A DNA stretch of 53,747 nt from Phycisphaerales bacterium (GCA_029260435.1 JAJDDG010000004.1:1-53747), one strand, 5' to 3'. Numbered from the stretch's first letter, positions 35,134 to 44,188 are shown. Made by a program: numbers and translations. The notes: generated from the letters alone by a model not told the origin.

Positions 35134-36046
35134 GTACCTCTCCTGGGGCGTCGTGCCCGTTCTCATGATTCATCGGGAACAACAGCTCGACGAGTGCGCC
35201 GGGGTGTTGTGGTGGATTACAGTTGGTGATCTGGATGCGCCCGCGATGGGCGTCGAGTATGCGGTGAACGATCGCGAGCCCGAGCCCGGTGCCGGTGCTG
35301 CGGGTGGTGAAGAAGGGGTTGAAGAGGCGGCCGATCACGTCGTCTGTGATGCCCGGGCCGGTGTCGCGGATGGTGAGCGCGAGCATGGGCACGCGCTTTC
35401 CATCGGGGTCGAGCACATGGTCCGGCGCGGCGCCGAGGATCAGGCGGCGGCAGACGTCGCTCTGGTCCATCGCCTGGCAGGCGTTGCGGATGACATTGAC
35501 CAACGCCTGATGCACGGCGGAGGGATCGCAATCGACCCGGAGATCGGCGTCGATCTCGGCGACCACTTCCATATCGCTGCTGTCGATGACGTCCGCGCAG
35601 GCGGCGAGCGCCTGCTCGAAGAGCGATGCCGCTTCTACGCTCTCACACCGGAGGTTGGTTTCCCGCGCGAAAGTGAGCACGTCGCCCACCACGGCGTCCA
35701 GGTGCTGCACCGCGCCGCGGATTTTGCACGCGACGTTCTGCTCGGACGGGCGATCGGCGAGATCCTCTTCGAGCATGGTGGCGTACAGGCGGATGGAGCC
35801 GAGCGGGTTGCGGACCTCGTGGGCGATGCCCGCTGCCATCTCGCCGAGCGACGCGAGTTCTCTCGCGCGGTTGAGCTGAGCGCGGGTGTCGGAGAGTTCG
35901 GTGTTTAACCGAGAGACTTCGGCGCGGAGTGATTCGTGGGTGGCACTGAGACGTTCGGTGACGTCGTTGAACGTGCGCATGAGTTCGGCGAGTTCGGTGT
36001 GCGAGAGCTGGGCGGTCGCGGATTCGAGTTCGAGTGCTGCGGGCAT
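35111..36046 (-). CDS. soluble sensor histidine kinase (FlrB-like)
   Basis: A 311-residue kinase without membrane helices. An N-terminal coiled coil (about 15-65) leads into the phospho-acceptor box GEMAAGIAHEVRNPLGSI with His76. The ATPase domain has the N box VIRNACQAM, G1 IRDTGPGI, F box LFNPFFTTR and G2 GTGLGLAIV. There is no PAS or periplasmic sensor, so the signal is probably cytoplasmic, perhaps the state of basal body assembly as in other flagellar kinases. Its ATG overlaps the stop of the upstream FlgN-like gene by one base. Confidence 0.9.
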   Translation of the reverse strand: MPAALELESATAQLSHTELAELMRTFNDVTERLSATHESLRAEVSRLNTELSDTRAQLNRARELASLGEMAAGIAHEVRNPLGSIRLYATMLEEDLADRPSEQNVACKIRGAVQHLDAVVGDVLTFARETNLRCESVEAASLFEQALAACADVIDSSDMEVVAEIDADLRVDCDPSAVHQALVNVIRNACQAMDQSDVCRRLILGAAPDHVLDPDGKRVPMLALTIRDTGPGITDDVIGRLFNPFFTTRSTGTGLGLAIVHRILDAHRGRIQITNCNPPQHPGALVELLFPMNHENGHDAPGEVHEHRLGS

Positions 36047-36552
36047 CAGGCGCTCCTGTCCTGCAGCATCGGGCCGCTCGGTGGATCCACGGCGTACGCC
36101 GCGACGGCGCCCTTGCTTTTGGAGAGAGACGAAAGCTCGTCTGCGATGCGCCGGCGCCGGTGCTCCAGTCGCGTGCGGTCCGCGTCATCGCGAAGGACGA
36201 TGCGCCGGGCGGCGACACCGAGCTCGTCGAATCGGGCGCGGAAGGTGTCGCGTTGGGCATCATCGATGGAAGCGGTGAGGGTTTCCCACTGGTCTCGGTA
36301 GGGCTGCATCTGGGCGTTGAGATCCGTGATCTGATCGACGATGACCTGACGCTGGCGGAGGACTTCGAGCAGCTCGTCTGTCCGGTCGGAATCGATCAGC
36401 TCGCCCTGCACGGTGCTGCGGGTATCGAGCTGGCGGTAGAGTTCCAGCTGGCGGTCCAGCACCCGTGCGAGGCGTGCGGCCCACCCGCCGAGGGGCTTGG
36501 CTTCGATCGCGGCGTTGTCGCGGGGGTTCTGGCTTTGAGGAGCTTGGTCCAA
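36046..36552 (-). CDS. FlgN-like flagellar export chaperone candidate
   Basis: A 168-residue, almost wholly helical protein. It starts with a stretch resembling FlgN (LARVLDRQLELYRQLDTRS ... LLEVLRQRQVIVDQITDLN), then a charged coiled coil. FlgN binds hook-filament junction proteins before export. I start at TTG 36552 because GAGAGGG lies six bases upstream; longer forms with ATG 36600 or 36681 lack a ribosome site. It overlaps the kinase gene as TGATG. The similarity is structural rather than motif-based, so other flagellar helical chaperones remain possible. Confidence 0.5.
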   Translation of the reverse strand: MDQAPQSQNPRDNAAIEAKPLGGWAARLARVLDRQLELYRQLDTRSTVQGELIDSDRTDELLEVLRQRQVIVDQITDLNAQMQPYRDQWETLTASIDDAQRDTFRARFDELGVAARRIVLRDDADRTRLEHRRRRIADELSSLSKSKGAVAAYAVDPPSGPMLQDRSA

Positions 36553-36699
36553 GGTGATCCCTCTCGCGGACGGGGGGTACGGCGCAAACGATGCGCACAT
36601 TCGGTCCGGTAAGTCCGGATCGACTTCGGCAACATCCGCGTGTCTCGATGAACAAATACATGCCTTACTTGCGCGACCCACCCCTCGCCCCCCCCTGAA

Positions 36700-39177
36700 T
36701 CAGGAGGCGTCGAGGATGACGCTCGCCTCGAGCCAGCGTTCCCAGTGGTCGCGCGACATCGGGAGTTGCCCCGTGTTCCAGACATCTTCGGGCAGTTCTT
36801 CCAGTCGCGAGCGGGCGCGCTGGTGGGCGGTCTCGGCTTCGCGGGTCTTGTCTAGTGCGACGTAGCAGTTCACAATCTGGACCATCGCGGTGAGCGAAGC
36901 AGGGTCGCGGGCGTAGCGCTGGGCGGCGGTGTCGTAGTAGCGGATCGCGGACTCGTAGTCTTGCAGTTGGAACGCGCAGTCGCCGCGGTAGAACGTGGAA
37001 TTGCGGAGCATCTGACGCTGGACATCCGTGACGCGTCGATCGTCGATGATCGAGAGTTCTTCGCGGACGCGTTGGTAGAGCGTCAGCGCGTCTGCAAGAC
37101 GCTCCTCGCGGAGCGCTATATTTTCGGATCGTTCGCTCTGGGGCATTGCCTCGCGGAGGCTCTCGCGGATATCGGCCGCCGACTCACGGTATGAGTCTGC
37201 GAGATCGAAACGCAACATCGTGGAATCGGGGTCGTCCGGGTAGCGTTCCAGCGCCTCGCGGAGGCGGACCATTGCCTGCGCCTGATTGCCACTCTTGCGG
37301 TACATCCTGCCGAGTTCGACAAGGGCATCGCGGAATTGCACGGAATCCGGCGCAAAGATGCCGCCGTCCAGCACGGTTTCCAGCTCGCGTTTTGCCCGGG
37401 CGTGGTTCTCTTCATCCTCTGTCTGGAGCAGGCACTGGGCGAGCGGGACTCGGGAGCGTGCAGCAGGAGCCGAGTTGGGCTGTGCGGCGATCAGCTCCTC
37501 GAAGACCTCGATCGCTAGCTCGCATTCGCCCCGCGCTTGGTACGCCCGGGCGAGGCGGTATCGCGACTCGGCGAGGCGGGCGTCGGCTGGCTGGGTCTGC
37601 ACGAAGTCCTTGAAGAACTTGATCGCGAGTTCGATATCTCCCGCACGATCGAAGCTGTCAGCGGCGTGCCAGAGGGCGTCGCCTGCGCGTTGGGCGTCGA
37701 GGACGATCGCCTCCTGCGCGTGGCGGTGGTAGTACTCGCCCGCCTGGAAGTAATGAGAGCGGGCCTGCTCCATCGTGAGCGAATCGACGCGATCTAGTTC
37801 GACGAATGCTCCCGGGTCGTCCGGATTGATCCCGAGCAGCTCTGCGGCTGAGCGTCTGTGTGTGTCCGCGATGCGCTCGATCACGTCCATCGGGACCTGT
37901 GCGGGGCCGTACATCTGTTCGGCGAGTTCGGCATATTTCAGGGCGAGGGCATAGTTGCTGGCGGCAAAGTGAAGGGTGTAGCGCTGCTCGGTGCTGTTCG
38001 CCGCCTGCCCGGCGGTCACCCCCGCGACGCCCGAGCCCTCGCGGACGCGGTGGGCCAGGGCGTTGTACGCCTCGATCGATTCGGGGTGGCGGCCGAGGTC
38101 TGATTCTGTTTCGCCCAGACCCATCATGCCCCACGAACCGGCGGGGGAAACATGATGGCGTTCGGTGACGATCGCGAAGCGGTCGCGGGCGTCTTCGAGA
38201 TCGCCCTCGGTCTGCGCGATACGGGCCATTGCCACTTGGATCCGTCCCCCGATCTCGGCGCCAGCGGATGCGAGCGCTTCTGCCCGGGTGAGTTGGGCTC
38301 GGGCAGCGGGCAGATCCCCGCGGTCGAGGTACGCCAGCCCGAGCAGGAGGAAGAGTTCGGCGGTATCCGCAGAATCGCCTCCACCGAGGCGCTGGATCTC
38401 AACGAGTAGCGCATCGATCACGCGCTCGTTGTGCCCGAGTGAGAGACGGATCTCGTTCTGTCTGGCGATCGCCCATGTGCGGAGGTGCACGTCGGCGGCG
38501 GTGTCCTGCTTGATCCTCGTGAGCAGCGCGTCGGCACGCTCGAAATCGGGCGTCGGCTGATGGAGTGTGTGCTCGATGAGGCTTCTCAGCAGGCGGAGCC
38601 TTCTGTCGGCGAAATTACCACCGATGTGGTCCAACAAGCTCTCGACCTCGCCGACCCGTCCTAACGCGAGGAGGGTGTCGGCATAGAAAGATGTCCGGCG
38701 GGCGTTGAGCGCACTGGGGTTGATCTCAAGGGCCTTGGTGTACTCGTCGGCGATGCGTTGGTTGTTTTCTTCGAGGCTGATCTCTTTGATGCGCTGTCCG
38801 AGGTAGAGCGCATCGGCGCGGATGGTGTGGAATCGTGCCCAGATATCCTGCGACACCTCTCCTTCGTCCATCTCCGGGCCGATGACGTCGTTCAACTCCT
38901 TGAGCGCCTCGTCGTACTGGCGCAGTTCGAGACGCCTCTCGACGGTATCCAGTGCGCCGTAGAAATCCGGGCCGGGAGCGCCGCGGATCCACATCGCCAC
39001 GCCAAGAACAACCGCGCCTGCACCGACGAGGAGCGTGGGCATCTGCCAGAGATCTTCCTTGCCCCGCAGCGGGTGCACCGTGAATTTCACACGCTCGCGG
39101 AACGGGATTTTCGGCTTGGCTTCGGCGGCGTCCTGCTCGTCAGTCTCGGCATCGGGTTTGGGTTGTTCTTCGCTCAA
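36700..39177 (-). CDS. large membrane-anchored TPR protein
   Basis: An 825-residue protein. A charged cytoplasmic lead (about 1-45) is followed by one helix at about 47-65 (PTLLVGAGAVVLGVAMWIRG) and then by some 700 residues of tetratricopeptide-like helices, several with the W/L-G-Y-A-F-P spacing (for example YRLARAYQARGECELAIEVFEELIAAQPNS). The bulk should lie in the periplasm. It reads from a TTG start. It is the first gene of the flagellar-strand series, 147 bases before the FlgN-like gene; whether it is part of that operon or a separate cell-envelope gene is not clear. Confidence 0.75.
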   Translation of the reverse strand: MSEEQPKPDAETDEQDAAEAKPKIPFRERVKFTVHPLRGKEDLWQMPTLLVGAGAVVLGVAMWIRGAPGPDFYGALDTVERRLELRQYDEALKELNDVIGPEMDEGEVSQDIWARFHTIRADALYLGQRIKEISLEENNQRIADEYTKALEINPSALNARRTSFYADTLLALGRVGEVESLLDHIGGNFADRRLRLLRSLIEHTLHQPTPDFERADALLTRIKQDTAADVHLRTWAIARQNEIRLSLGHNERVIDALLVEIQRLGGGDSADTAELFLLLGLAYLDRGDLPAARAQLTRAEALASAGAEIGGRIQVAMARIAQTEGDLEDARDRFAIVTERHHVSPAGSWGMMGLGETESDLGRHPESIEAYNALAHRVREGSGVAGVTAGQAANSTEQRYTLHFAASNYALALKYAELAEQMYGPAQVPMDVIERIADTHRRSAAELLGINPDDPGAFVELDRVDSLTMEQARSHYFQAGEYYHRHAQEAIVLDAQRAGDALWHAADSFDRAGDIELAIKFFKDFVQTQPADARLAESRYRLARAYQARGECELAIEVFEELIAAQPNSAPAARSRVPLAQCLLQTEDEENHARAKRELETVLDGGIFAPDSVQFRDALVELGRMYRKSGNQAQAMVRLREALERYPDDPDSTMLRFDLADSYRESAADIRESLREAMPQSERSENIALREERLADALTLYQRVREELSIIDDRRVTDVQRQMLRNSTFYRGDCAFQLQDYESAIRYYDTAAQRYARDPASLTAMVQIVNCYVALDKTREAETAHQRARSRLEELPEDVWNTGQLPMSRDHWERWLEASVILDAS

Positions 39178-39357
39178 TTGGCTGCTTGCTCCGGGCGCGG
39201 TGGCCGCGCACTCATTCGTTATCGGGAACCTGAGCGCAAGAACTGCAACCGAATCCGTGACCCCGTTCCCACTCTCCTACCTCCCCCCCCCGCTAATGCC
39301 CCCCACCAACACCCCACATCTCCTCACAATCCTCCATCCCGGTTCCGCCAATCCCGC

Positions 39358-40884
39358 TCAATCACCGTCGGTGTCATCCCCGGATCGCCCAGAATCGCGT
39401 TGCTCGTCCTGGCTATCCGGGGGCGGGATGATCACATAGGTGCCGAATGAGCCGGGCCACGGCAGACCCGGGTTGAGAATCGACATGAAGACAACCGGTG
39501 GGCAGAGCACTTTCATGGTGTTGCGCAAGAACGCGACCCGGAGTGTGGGACGCCCGCCCCGGCGTGAAACGGTCCGGCACCCTGTCATCCATTTGCCGAG
39601 CGTGCGACCCCAGACGGCCTCGCTTACAGCGCTGTGGACGATCATGATCACGCCTGCGGTGAGCAGCGGGCGGATCCCCGCGTCGTTGGACAGCACGAGC
39701 TCGACGGAGAGCAGTTCGTCGAGCGGCTTGCCCCAGATCCACGACGCGATAAAAAGCGCGGGCATTGCGTCGAACATCACCGCGAAGATCCGGCGAGAGG
39801 GCGGCGCGAGCGACGAAGCGGGCGGTAGATTCACCACGCTGTCGTTCCCACGGATGGGGTGCAACACGAAGACACCTACCGCAAATGCAACCGAAAACAC
39901 CACGAACGCCAGCACTTCGAGCTGGCGTGTTGTGACGGGAGGCGCGGTTCGTGCGGGGGCGTCGAACAGGATGCCCGCGCTCGTCGAGACCACCACGGTG
40001 TGCAACGGGCCTGCGAGTGACGCGGAGCCGCCCGAGGTATTTTCCGTTTCCCAGAGCAGCACGATGCGTCCGGCGAGCGTAGCGACAGCAACATCCCCCG
40101 GGGATGCGCCGCCGAGATCGATCGTGGCGATCGGTGGTGCGCCCGGAGCGAGTGTCGATCGGACGGACAATGCACCGTCGGCAGATTCGTTAATCGTGAA
40201 CGATGAGCCGCTGGCGTACACGACGCGCCAGGAGGCGTCGATCGTGTTTTCCAGCTCCCACGCATCGCGCCATACCCAGATGGATGGCGCAATGTCGCTC
40301 GATCGCGCGGCGACCCGGGGCTCGCCCGAACCGATCGGGAAAAATACCGAGGGTGCTCGCTCGATCTGCCCGGGGAGCTCAACCGCGGCCCATTCCTGCG
40401 ATGCGGGGGGGAGCGAGTACGCGATCGTGCGATCGCCCACCCGGACCAACGCCCAGATGGCGTCGTCGAACTGCTCCAGATCGACGAGTTCGCCACCGAC
40501 CACCAGCGGCGGGAGCGCCATGGGGCGCGAGTACCCGGGGTGATCCGCCCCGGCGATGGTCACGGTGCGCAGACGCCGGATCGAGTACGCCCGCTCGTTT
40601 TTGTTCCGCTCGCCCTCGTACGCGAGAAGCAGCGCGTCGTCGTGCGCCCCGATCGCGACGGGCTGGGTCAATACATTCGGCACACGCTTGACGGTGCCCG
40701 AGAGCGCATCACCCGGGATATGCAGCAGTATCGCTCTGTGTTCGGCTCCGGGGAGCACGACCCACGCATGATCATTGCTCGACGCGGACAGCACACCCCG
40801 CGCGGCAGCCGCGGAGACGATGCTCGGCGCAAGGGCACAGAGAACAAGGATCAACGATCTGATGGTGAGTGGTTTTCGGATCAC
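39358..40884 (-). CDS. RDD family membrane protein with large periplasmic domain
   Basis: A 508-residue protein. A signal peptide (1-26) precedes about 290 residues of beta-rich exported domain. Then come a helix (about 322-342) and an RDD domain (about 365-490) with RRIFAVMFDAMP and GRTLGKWMTGCRTVSRRGGRP, the usual second-helix and loop pattern of the family. RDD proteins are membrane proteins of mostly unknown role. The GTG start overlaps the stop of the lipoprotein gene (GTGA), so they are probably made together. The 180-base gap on its right side, towards the TPR gene start, contains pyrimidine-rich sequence and no gene. Confidence 0.75.
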   Translation of the reverse strand: MIRKPLTIRSLILVLCALAPSIVSAAAARGVLSASSNDHAWVVLPGAEHRAILLHIPGDALSGTVKRVPNVLTQPVAIGAHDDALLLAYEGERNKNERAYSIRRLRTVTIAGADHPGYSRPMALPPLVVGGELVDLEQFDDAIWALVRVGDRTIAYSLPPASQEWAAVELPGQIERAPSVFFPIGSGEPRVAARSSDIAPSIWVWRDAWELENTIDASWRVVYASGSSFTINESADGALSVRSTLAPGAPPIATIDLGGASPGDVAVATLAGRIVLLWETENTSGGSASLAGPLHTVVVSTSAGILFDAPARTAPPVTTRQLEVLAFVVFSVAFAVGVFVLHPIRGNDSVVNLPPASSLAPPSRRIFAVMFDAMPALFIASWIWGKPLDELLSVELVLSNDAGIRPLLTAGVIMIVHSAVSEAVWGRTLGKWMTGCRTVSRRGGRPTLRVAFLRNTMKVLCPPVVFMSILNPGLPWPGSFGTYVIIPPPDSQDEQRDSGRSGDDTDGD

Positions 40885-41726
40885 GGGTCGATGATCTTGA
40901 ATGGGCCCAGGACGTCCAGCAGGTGTTCGAGATTAAAGTTGTCCGGATCGATCTCGCGTGTGGCGCTCGCGGAGCCGAAGGTGATTTTGATATGCGAGTC
41001 GTTCACCATATCGCGGATGTCGATCTGCCCCGGCACCTGACGGGAATACGCCCCCTGCCCGGGCACTGGTGTGCGCAGCGGTTTGGTGAAGTCGGCGCGG
41101 ACAAGCACCCGCCCGGAATCGCCCTCGATGAGTTCGACACTCTGGGGGAGGTACGTCGCGGGATCCAGTGCGTAAACGGTTACGCCGAGCGCACTCGGGT
41201 GCGTAATAATGAGATGCTTGGCGTCGTCTGACCATGCAACGCTCTGGTGCCCGTCCGGATCGGGCAGCGGGGCGAGAGCGAAGACCGTGAGCAGTTCATC
41301 GGGCGAGAGCGGCAGACCGAACTGATCGATACGCCCCCCACCACCCGCCCCACCATTGGTGTGATCACCCGTGCGAACGGTTTTTTCCTGCAGATCCATC
41401 GCCCAGTACAGGCGTTCGTTGCACCCGAGTCGGACGTACTGCTGTTCGAGCTTGTTGATGATGAACGAGATGTTGTGCGGGCGGACAACATGGAGGTAGC
41501 AGTTGCCCTGTTCGTTCTGGCGTTTGCCTTGCTCGTTGGTGAACCGAAAGCTCACGACACCCCGGGCCCAGATGCTCGGCATCGCGTTGATCCGCTCGTT
41601 GTAGATCGAGGCGATCGACTCGTACGTCGGCGGTTCGCGGTATTCGGCAGCGGTTCGCTGGTTGGCTTTGCACCCGAATATGAGTGTGCAAACACAAACG
41701 AGGAGGAGAGCCCGGACGAATCTCAC
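40881..41726 (-). CDS. lipoprotein, LolA/LolB-like fold suspected
   Basis: A 281-residue exported lipoprotein: a hydrophobic N-terminus ends in the lipobox LIFGC with Cys18. The body starts with INAMPSIWARGVVSFRF and continues with a beta-rich pattern (LPLSPDELLTVFAL, LPQSVELIEGDSGRVLVRADF) that resembles the outer-membrane lipoprotein-carrier folds, though without a decisive motif. A Gly tract (GGAGGGG) is encoded by a G-rich repeat. The GTG start overlaps the upstream stop as GTGA, and its own stop overlaps the RDD gene the same way. Confidence 0.6.
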   Translation of the reverse strand: MRFVRALLLVCVCTLIFGCKANQRTAAEYREPPTYESIASIYNERINAMPSIWARGVVSFRFTNEQGKRQNEQGNCYLHVVRPHNISFIINKLEQQYVRLGCNERLYWAMDLQEKTVRTGDHTNGGAGGGGRIDQFGLPLSPDELLTVFALAPLPDPDGHQSVAWSDDAKHLIITHPSALGVTVYALDPATYLPQSVELIEGDSGRVLVRADFTKPLRTPVPGQGAYSRQVPGQIDIRDMVNDSHIKITFGSASATREIDPDNFNLEHLLDVLGPFKIIDP

Positions 41727-42232
41727 GGATCGAGCCCGAGCAGCGGCGTGATCTGCTCGCTCAGGTCGGCGAGCATCTCCTCGCTCAAACCCGGATCCAC
41801 CACCTCGACGTGCGGCTCGCCCTCGGCTGCACCACGCCGGCGGAGCAGCATGACATCCGCCCCATCGCGCTGCTCTCGCCCCTGGTAGGTGAGCAGGCGT
41901 TTGCGCATCATCATGAGCGCGAGGATCAGACGCAGCGCGAGTTGCCTGGGCTCGCTCGATTCGGCGAGCTGCTCGAAGAGGTCGCCTACGGTTTGTTCGT
42001 CGATGCGGTGTTTGTTGTCTTTGTTGGGTTCGCAGACGCTCGTCCGCCAGAGCGCGAACAGGTTCGCGGGGCGCTCCGAAGAAGCCCATGCATCGGGTGA
42101 GAAATCGATGCGGTCGAACCCCTCTCCATCCTCCGACTCGATCAGCGCGGCGACGATCGGGTCGCCCGGCTCGAGCGCGCTCTCGGCGTCGGAGAGTTTG
42201 CGGATGTGATACTCCTGATTCAGACCGGTCAT
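41723..42232 (-). CDS. hypothetical protein coupled to lipoprotein gene
   Basis: A 169-residue soluble protein I do not recognise. It is acidic overall, with no signal peptide or membrane helix. Residues about 44-66 (DFSPDAWASSERPANLFALW) and a helical stretch RQLALRLILALMMMRKRLL are the most regular parts. A four-base overlap with the lipoprotein gene marks the first of three coupled genes. Confidence 0.6.
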   Translation of the reverse strand: MTGLNQEYHIRKLSDAESALEPGDPIVAALIESEDGEGFDRIDFSPDAWASSERPANLFALWRTSVCEPNKDNKHRIDEQTVGDLFEQLAESSEPRQLALRLILALMMMRKRLLTYQGREQRDGADVMLLRRRGAAEGEPHVEVVDPGLSEEMLADLSEQITPLLGLDP

Positions 42233-42282
42233 GCATGGAGTGTACCTGCCATGGGAGTAGAGCGCTCGGCAGATAGCTCGGT

Positions 42283-42528
42283 TCAGGAGGTTTCGAAGAA
42301 CCGTTGGGAAGTGCCGCCCTCGCCGACCCGTGCATGCACCTCACCGCCGCAGCGCGGGCAGCGCCCGACGTACTGCGTGCCTTCGCGGCTCTTGTAGATC
42401 CGCCCGTAGACATCGCAGCATTTGAAGCTGACACCGAGCCATGCTCTGCCAGAAGATGCAGCGCGGTCCGGGGACGGTGATGGTTGCTCTATACCCGGGA
42501 TATCTGAATTGTGGGGAGGCTCGCCCAT
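42283..42528 (-). CDS. small zinc-ribbon-like protein
   Basis: An 81-residue protein. After a Pro/Ser-rich lead, the C-terminal half (FKCCDVYGRIYKSREG ... GRCPRCGGEVHARVG) pairs CC with CPRCG, a likely zinc ribbon. This half is regular enough to be a real domain; the function is unknown. It is transcribed 50 bases upstream of the hypothetical-lipoprotein-RDD group. Confidence 0.6.
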   Translation of the reverse strand: MGEPPHNSDIPGIEQPSPSPDRAASSGRAWLGVSFKCCDVYGRIYKSREGTQYVGRCPRCGGEVHARVGEGGTSQRFFETS

Positions 42529-42579
42529 GCCCCACCTGATCGGAACAGACGCGGGGTGGACTTGAGCCTGTATCCCGGG

Positions 42580-43182
42580 TTACGCGCAGGCGGATTCGAT
42601 CTCGCCCCGCAGCCGCTTGCAGGCTTCGACCAGCTCGGGCACCCGCGCGATGCCCTCGTGCTCGACGCCCAGTTCCGAAGCGAGCGGCGCGTTGACCCGG
42701 ACGTTCCACGCGCCGGCGCTCGCGGTCGCCTCGGCGAGCACCGCCGCGATCGCGAGGTCGGACAGCAGGTAAGGGTTGGATTTATCCGCAAGATCTGCGA
42801 GCAGTTCGAGCAGTTCATGCGCTCGGGTGACCACCAGTGCGGGGACATCGATCGCCCCGCGGAGGGCGTCTGGCAGCTCGGCGCGGACCGGATCACTTTC
42901 CGCGAGGCGCTGGAGCGCGTTGACCTTCGAGTATGCCTGCTCATCCTGCGCTGCGAGAGAGAGCATCTCATCGCGGATCTCGGCGAGACGCGCGTCCGCG
43001 GCGGTATGCCTCTCTTCAAATTCTGCGAGAGACTTCCTGCCCGCGGAGTACCCGACGACCATCTTCGCGAGCGCCGCGGCGATCGCACCGCACAACCCGG
43101 CGACGGCACCGCCGCCCGGCGCGGGGGTCTTCGAGCCCAGGTCTTCGAGGAAGGAGCGGATTGTCGAGGAGTCCATCGCCAT
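42580..43182 (-). CDS. cyclodeaminase/cyclohydrolase family protein
   Basis: A 200-residue helical protein of the formimidotetrahydrofolate cyclodeaminase type, found either fused to formiminotransferase or alone as methenyl-THF cyclohydrolase (FchA). It opens with FLEDLGSKTPAPGGGAVAGLCGAIAAALA, where PGGGAVA is the family signature, and ends in SDLAIAAVLAEATASAGAWNVRVN, also typical. No formiminotransferase gene is nearby, so a stand-alone C1-folate role is likely. Confidence 0.85.
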   Translation of the reverse strand: MAMDSSTIRSFLEDLGSKTPAPGGGAVAGLCGAIAAALAKMVVGYSAGRKSLAEFEERHTAADARLAEIRDEMLSLAAQDEQAYSKVNALQRLAESDPVRAELPDALRGAIDVPALVVTRAHELLELLADLADKSNPYLLSDLAIAAVLAEATASAGAWNVRVNAPLASELGVEHEGIARVPELVEACKRLRGEIESACA

Positions 43183-43203
43183 GCGCGGATGCTACCACCG
43201 GGC

Positions 43204-44082
43204 TCACGAACCGGCGTTGAGGCGTTCGATCCAGTTGGGGGAGGGCAGGTACGTGAACTCGGTGGTGGTGTGCATGAATTCCAGAGGGAGTTCGTCGTTC
43301 CACTCGGGCATCAGGACGCCCAAATCGACATGCGTATCGACAAACAGCATATTCGCGCGGATCTGTCCGGAGCCCGAGGAGTGCCAGTCCTGCCCGCGGT
43401 CCTGCCCGTCGTCGTAGTTGTAGACGGGCTGATCCCCGGCGAGCATCGTTTTGCTCGGGTTGCGGACGGACGGCATACGCCCGCCATCTTTCGGGATCAA
43501 TGTCGGGTATGGCTCGTCGCCGGGCGAGTCGTCTACGGCATGGTCGTTGAGGTTGTAGCTGGTCCCGATCAGGTCGTACATGTTTGAGGTGTCAAACCCC
43601 ATTGATGCGAGGGTGGGATCGTTCGTGCCTTCATCCGCCGGGCACTCGAAGACCTCGACCTCGACGATGAACCCGTTGTCCGGGTCGTCCGGCCCGAAGC
43701 CATCTGTAGTGAGATAGGTGTTGAGCGGACGGCGATCGGCCCCGAGGTTGGAGATGCCAAAATCAAAGCCAGGGAATCCGGGGAGCGAGCCGCGTTTGCC
43801 CCCGAAGAGTGACCCGATGTTGGAGCCCGCGGACCCCGAGACGGGCTCGCCGGTCGAGAAATCGATTCGGACCTGCGGCAGGCGATCGTTGGAATCGGAG
43901 AGGTACATCGTGATCGCGGCACCGATCTGCTTGAGGTTCGAGCCGCACTGCACCGTTTGGGCAGATGTCCGCGCCCTACCGAGCGCGGGCAGGAGCACGC
44001 CGATGAGCACCGCGATGACCGCGACGACAACCAGCAGTTCGATGAGTGTGAATGCGGTGCGGTTTTTGTTTGATTGTGCCAC
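43204..44082 (-). CDS. prepilin-type N-terminal cleavage/methylation domain protein
   Basis: A 292-residue type II secretion/type IV pilin-like protein. The N-terminus RTAFTLIELLVVVAVIAVLIGVLLPALGRAR has a class III signal with a Phe-Thr-Leu-Ile-Glu motif; the prepilin peptidase would cut just before FTLIE, after Ala (normally Gly), which is tolerated in some planctomycete proteins. The rest is a large globular region with short-loop patterns such as FVDTHVDLGVL. GTG 44082 is the only start that leaves a short basic lead. Such proteins are numerous in Planctomycetota. Confidence 0.8.
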   Translation of the reverse strand: MAQSNKNRTAFTLIELLVVVAVIAVLIGVLLPALGRARTSAQTVQCGSNLKQIGAAITMYLSDSNDRLPQVRIDFSTGEPVSGSAGSNIGSLFGGKRGSLPGFPGFDFGISNLGADRRPLNTYLTTDGFGPDDPDNGFIVEVEVFECPADEGTNDPTLASMGFDTSNMYDLIGTSYNLNDHAVDDSPGDEPYPTLIPKDGGRMPSVRNPSKTMLAGDQPVYNYDDGQDRGQDWHSSGSGQIRANMLFVDTHVDLGVLMPEWNDELPLEFMHTTTEFTYLPSPNWIERLNAGS

Positions 44083-44148
44083 AACAGCACAGTAACACCC
44101 AGAGCCCGACGGGTTGCAGGGTCGGTCAGCAGAGCCGCAAAACGACCA

Positions 44149-44171
44149 CCGCCCCGCGGGTGGCGGGGCGG
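44149..44171 (-). terminator. GC-rich hairpin after tRNA-Tyr
   Basis: A nine-pair stem CCGCCCCGC with GCGGGGCGG and a five-base loop lies 18 bases beyond the tRNA on the minus strand, followed weakly by TTTT. It may terminate the tRNA transcript. Confidence 0.45.
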
Positions 44172-44188
44172 CGATTTGGGTGTGGTAG

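Noticed and set aside
36553-36699. Possible sigma-28 promoter (GCCGAAGT) upstream of the FlgN-like gene
   Set aside because: No TAAA-type -35 element occurs at the right distance.
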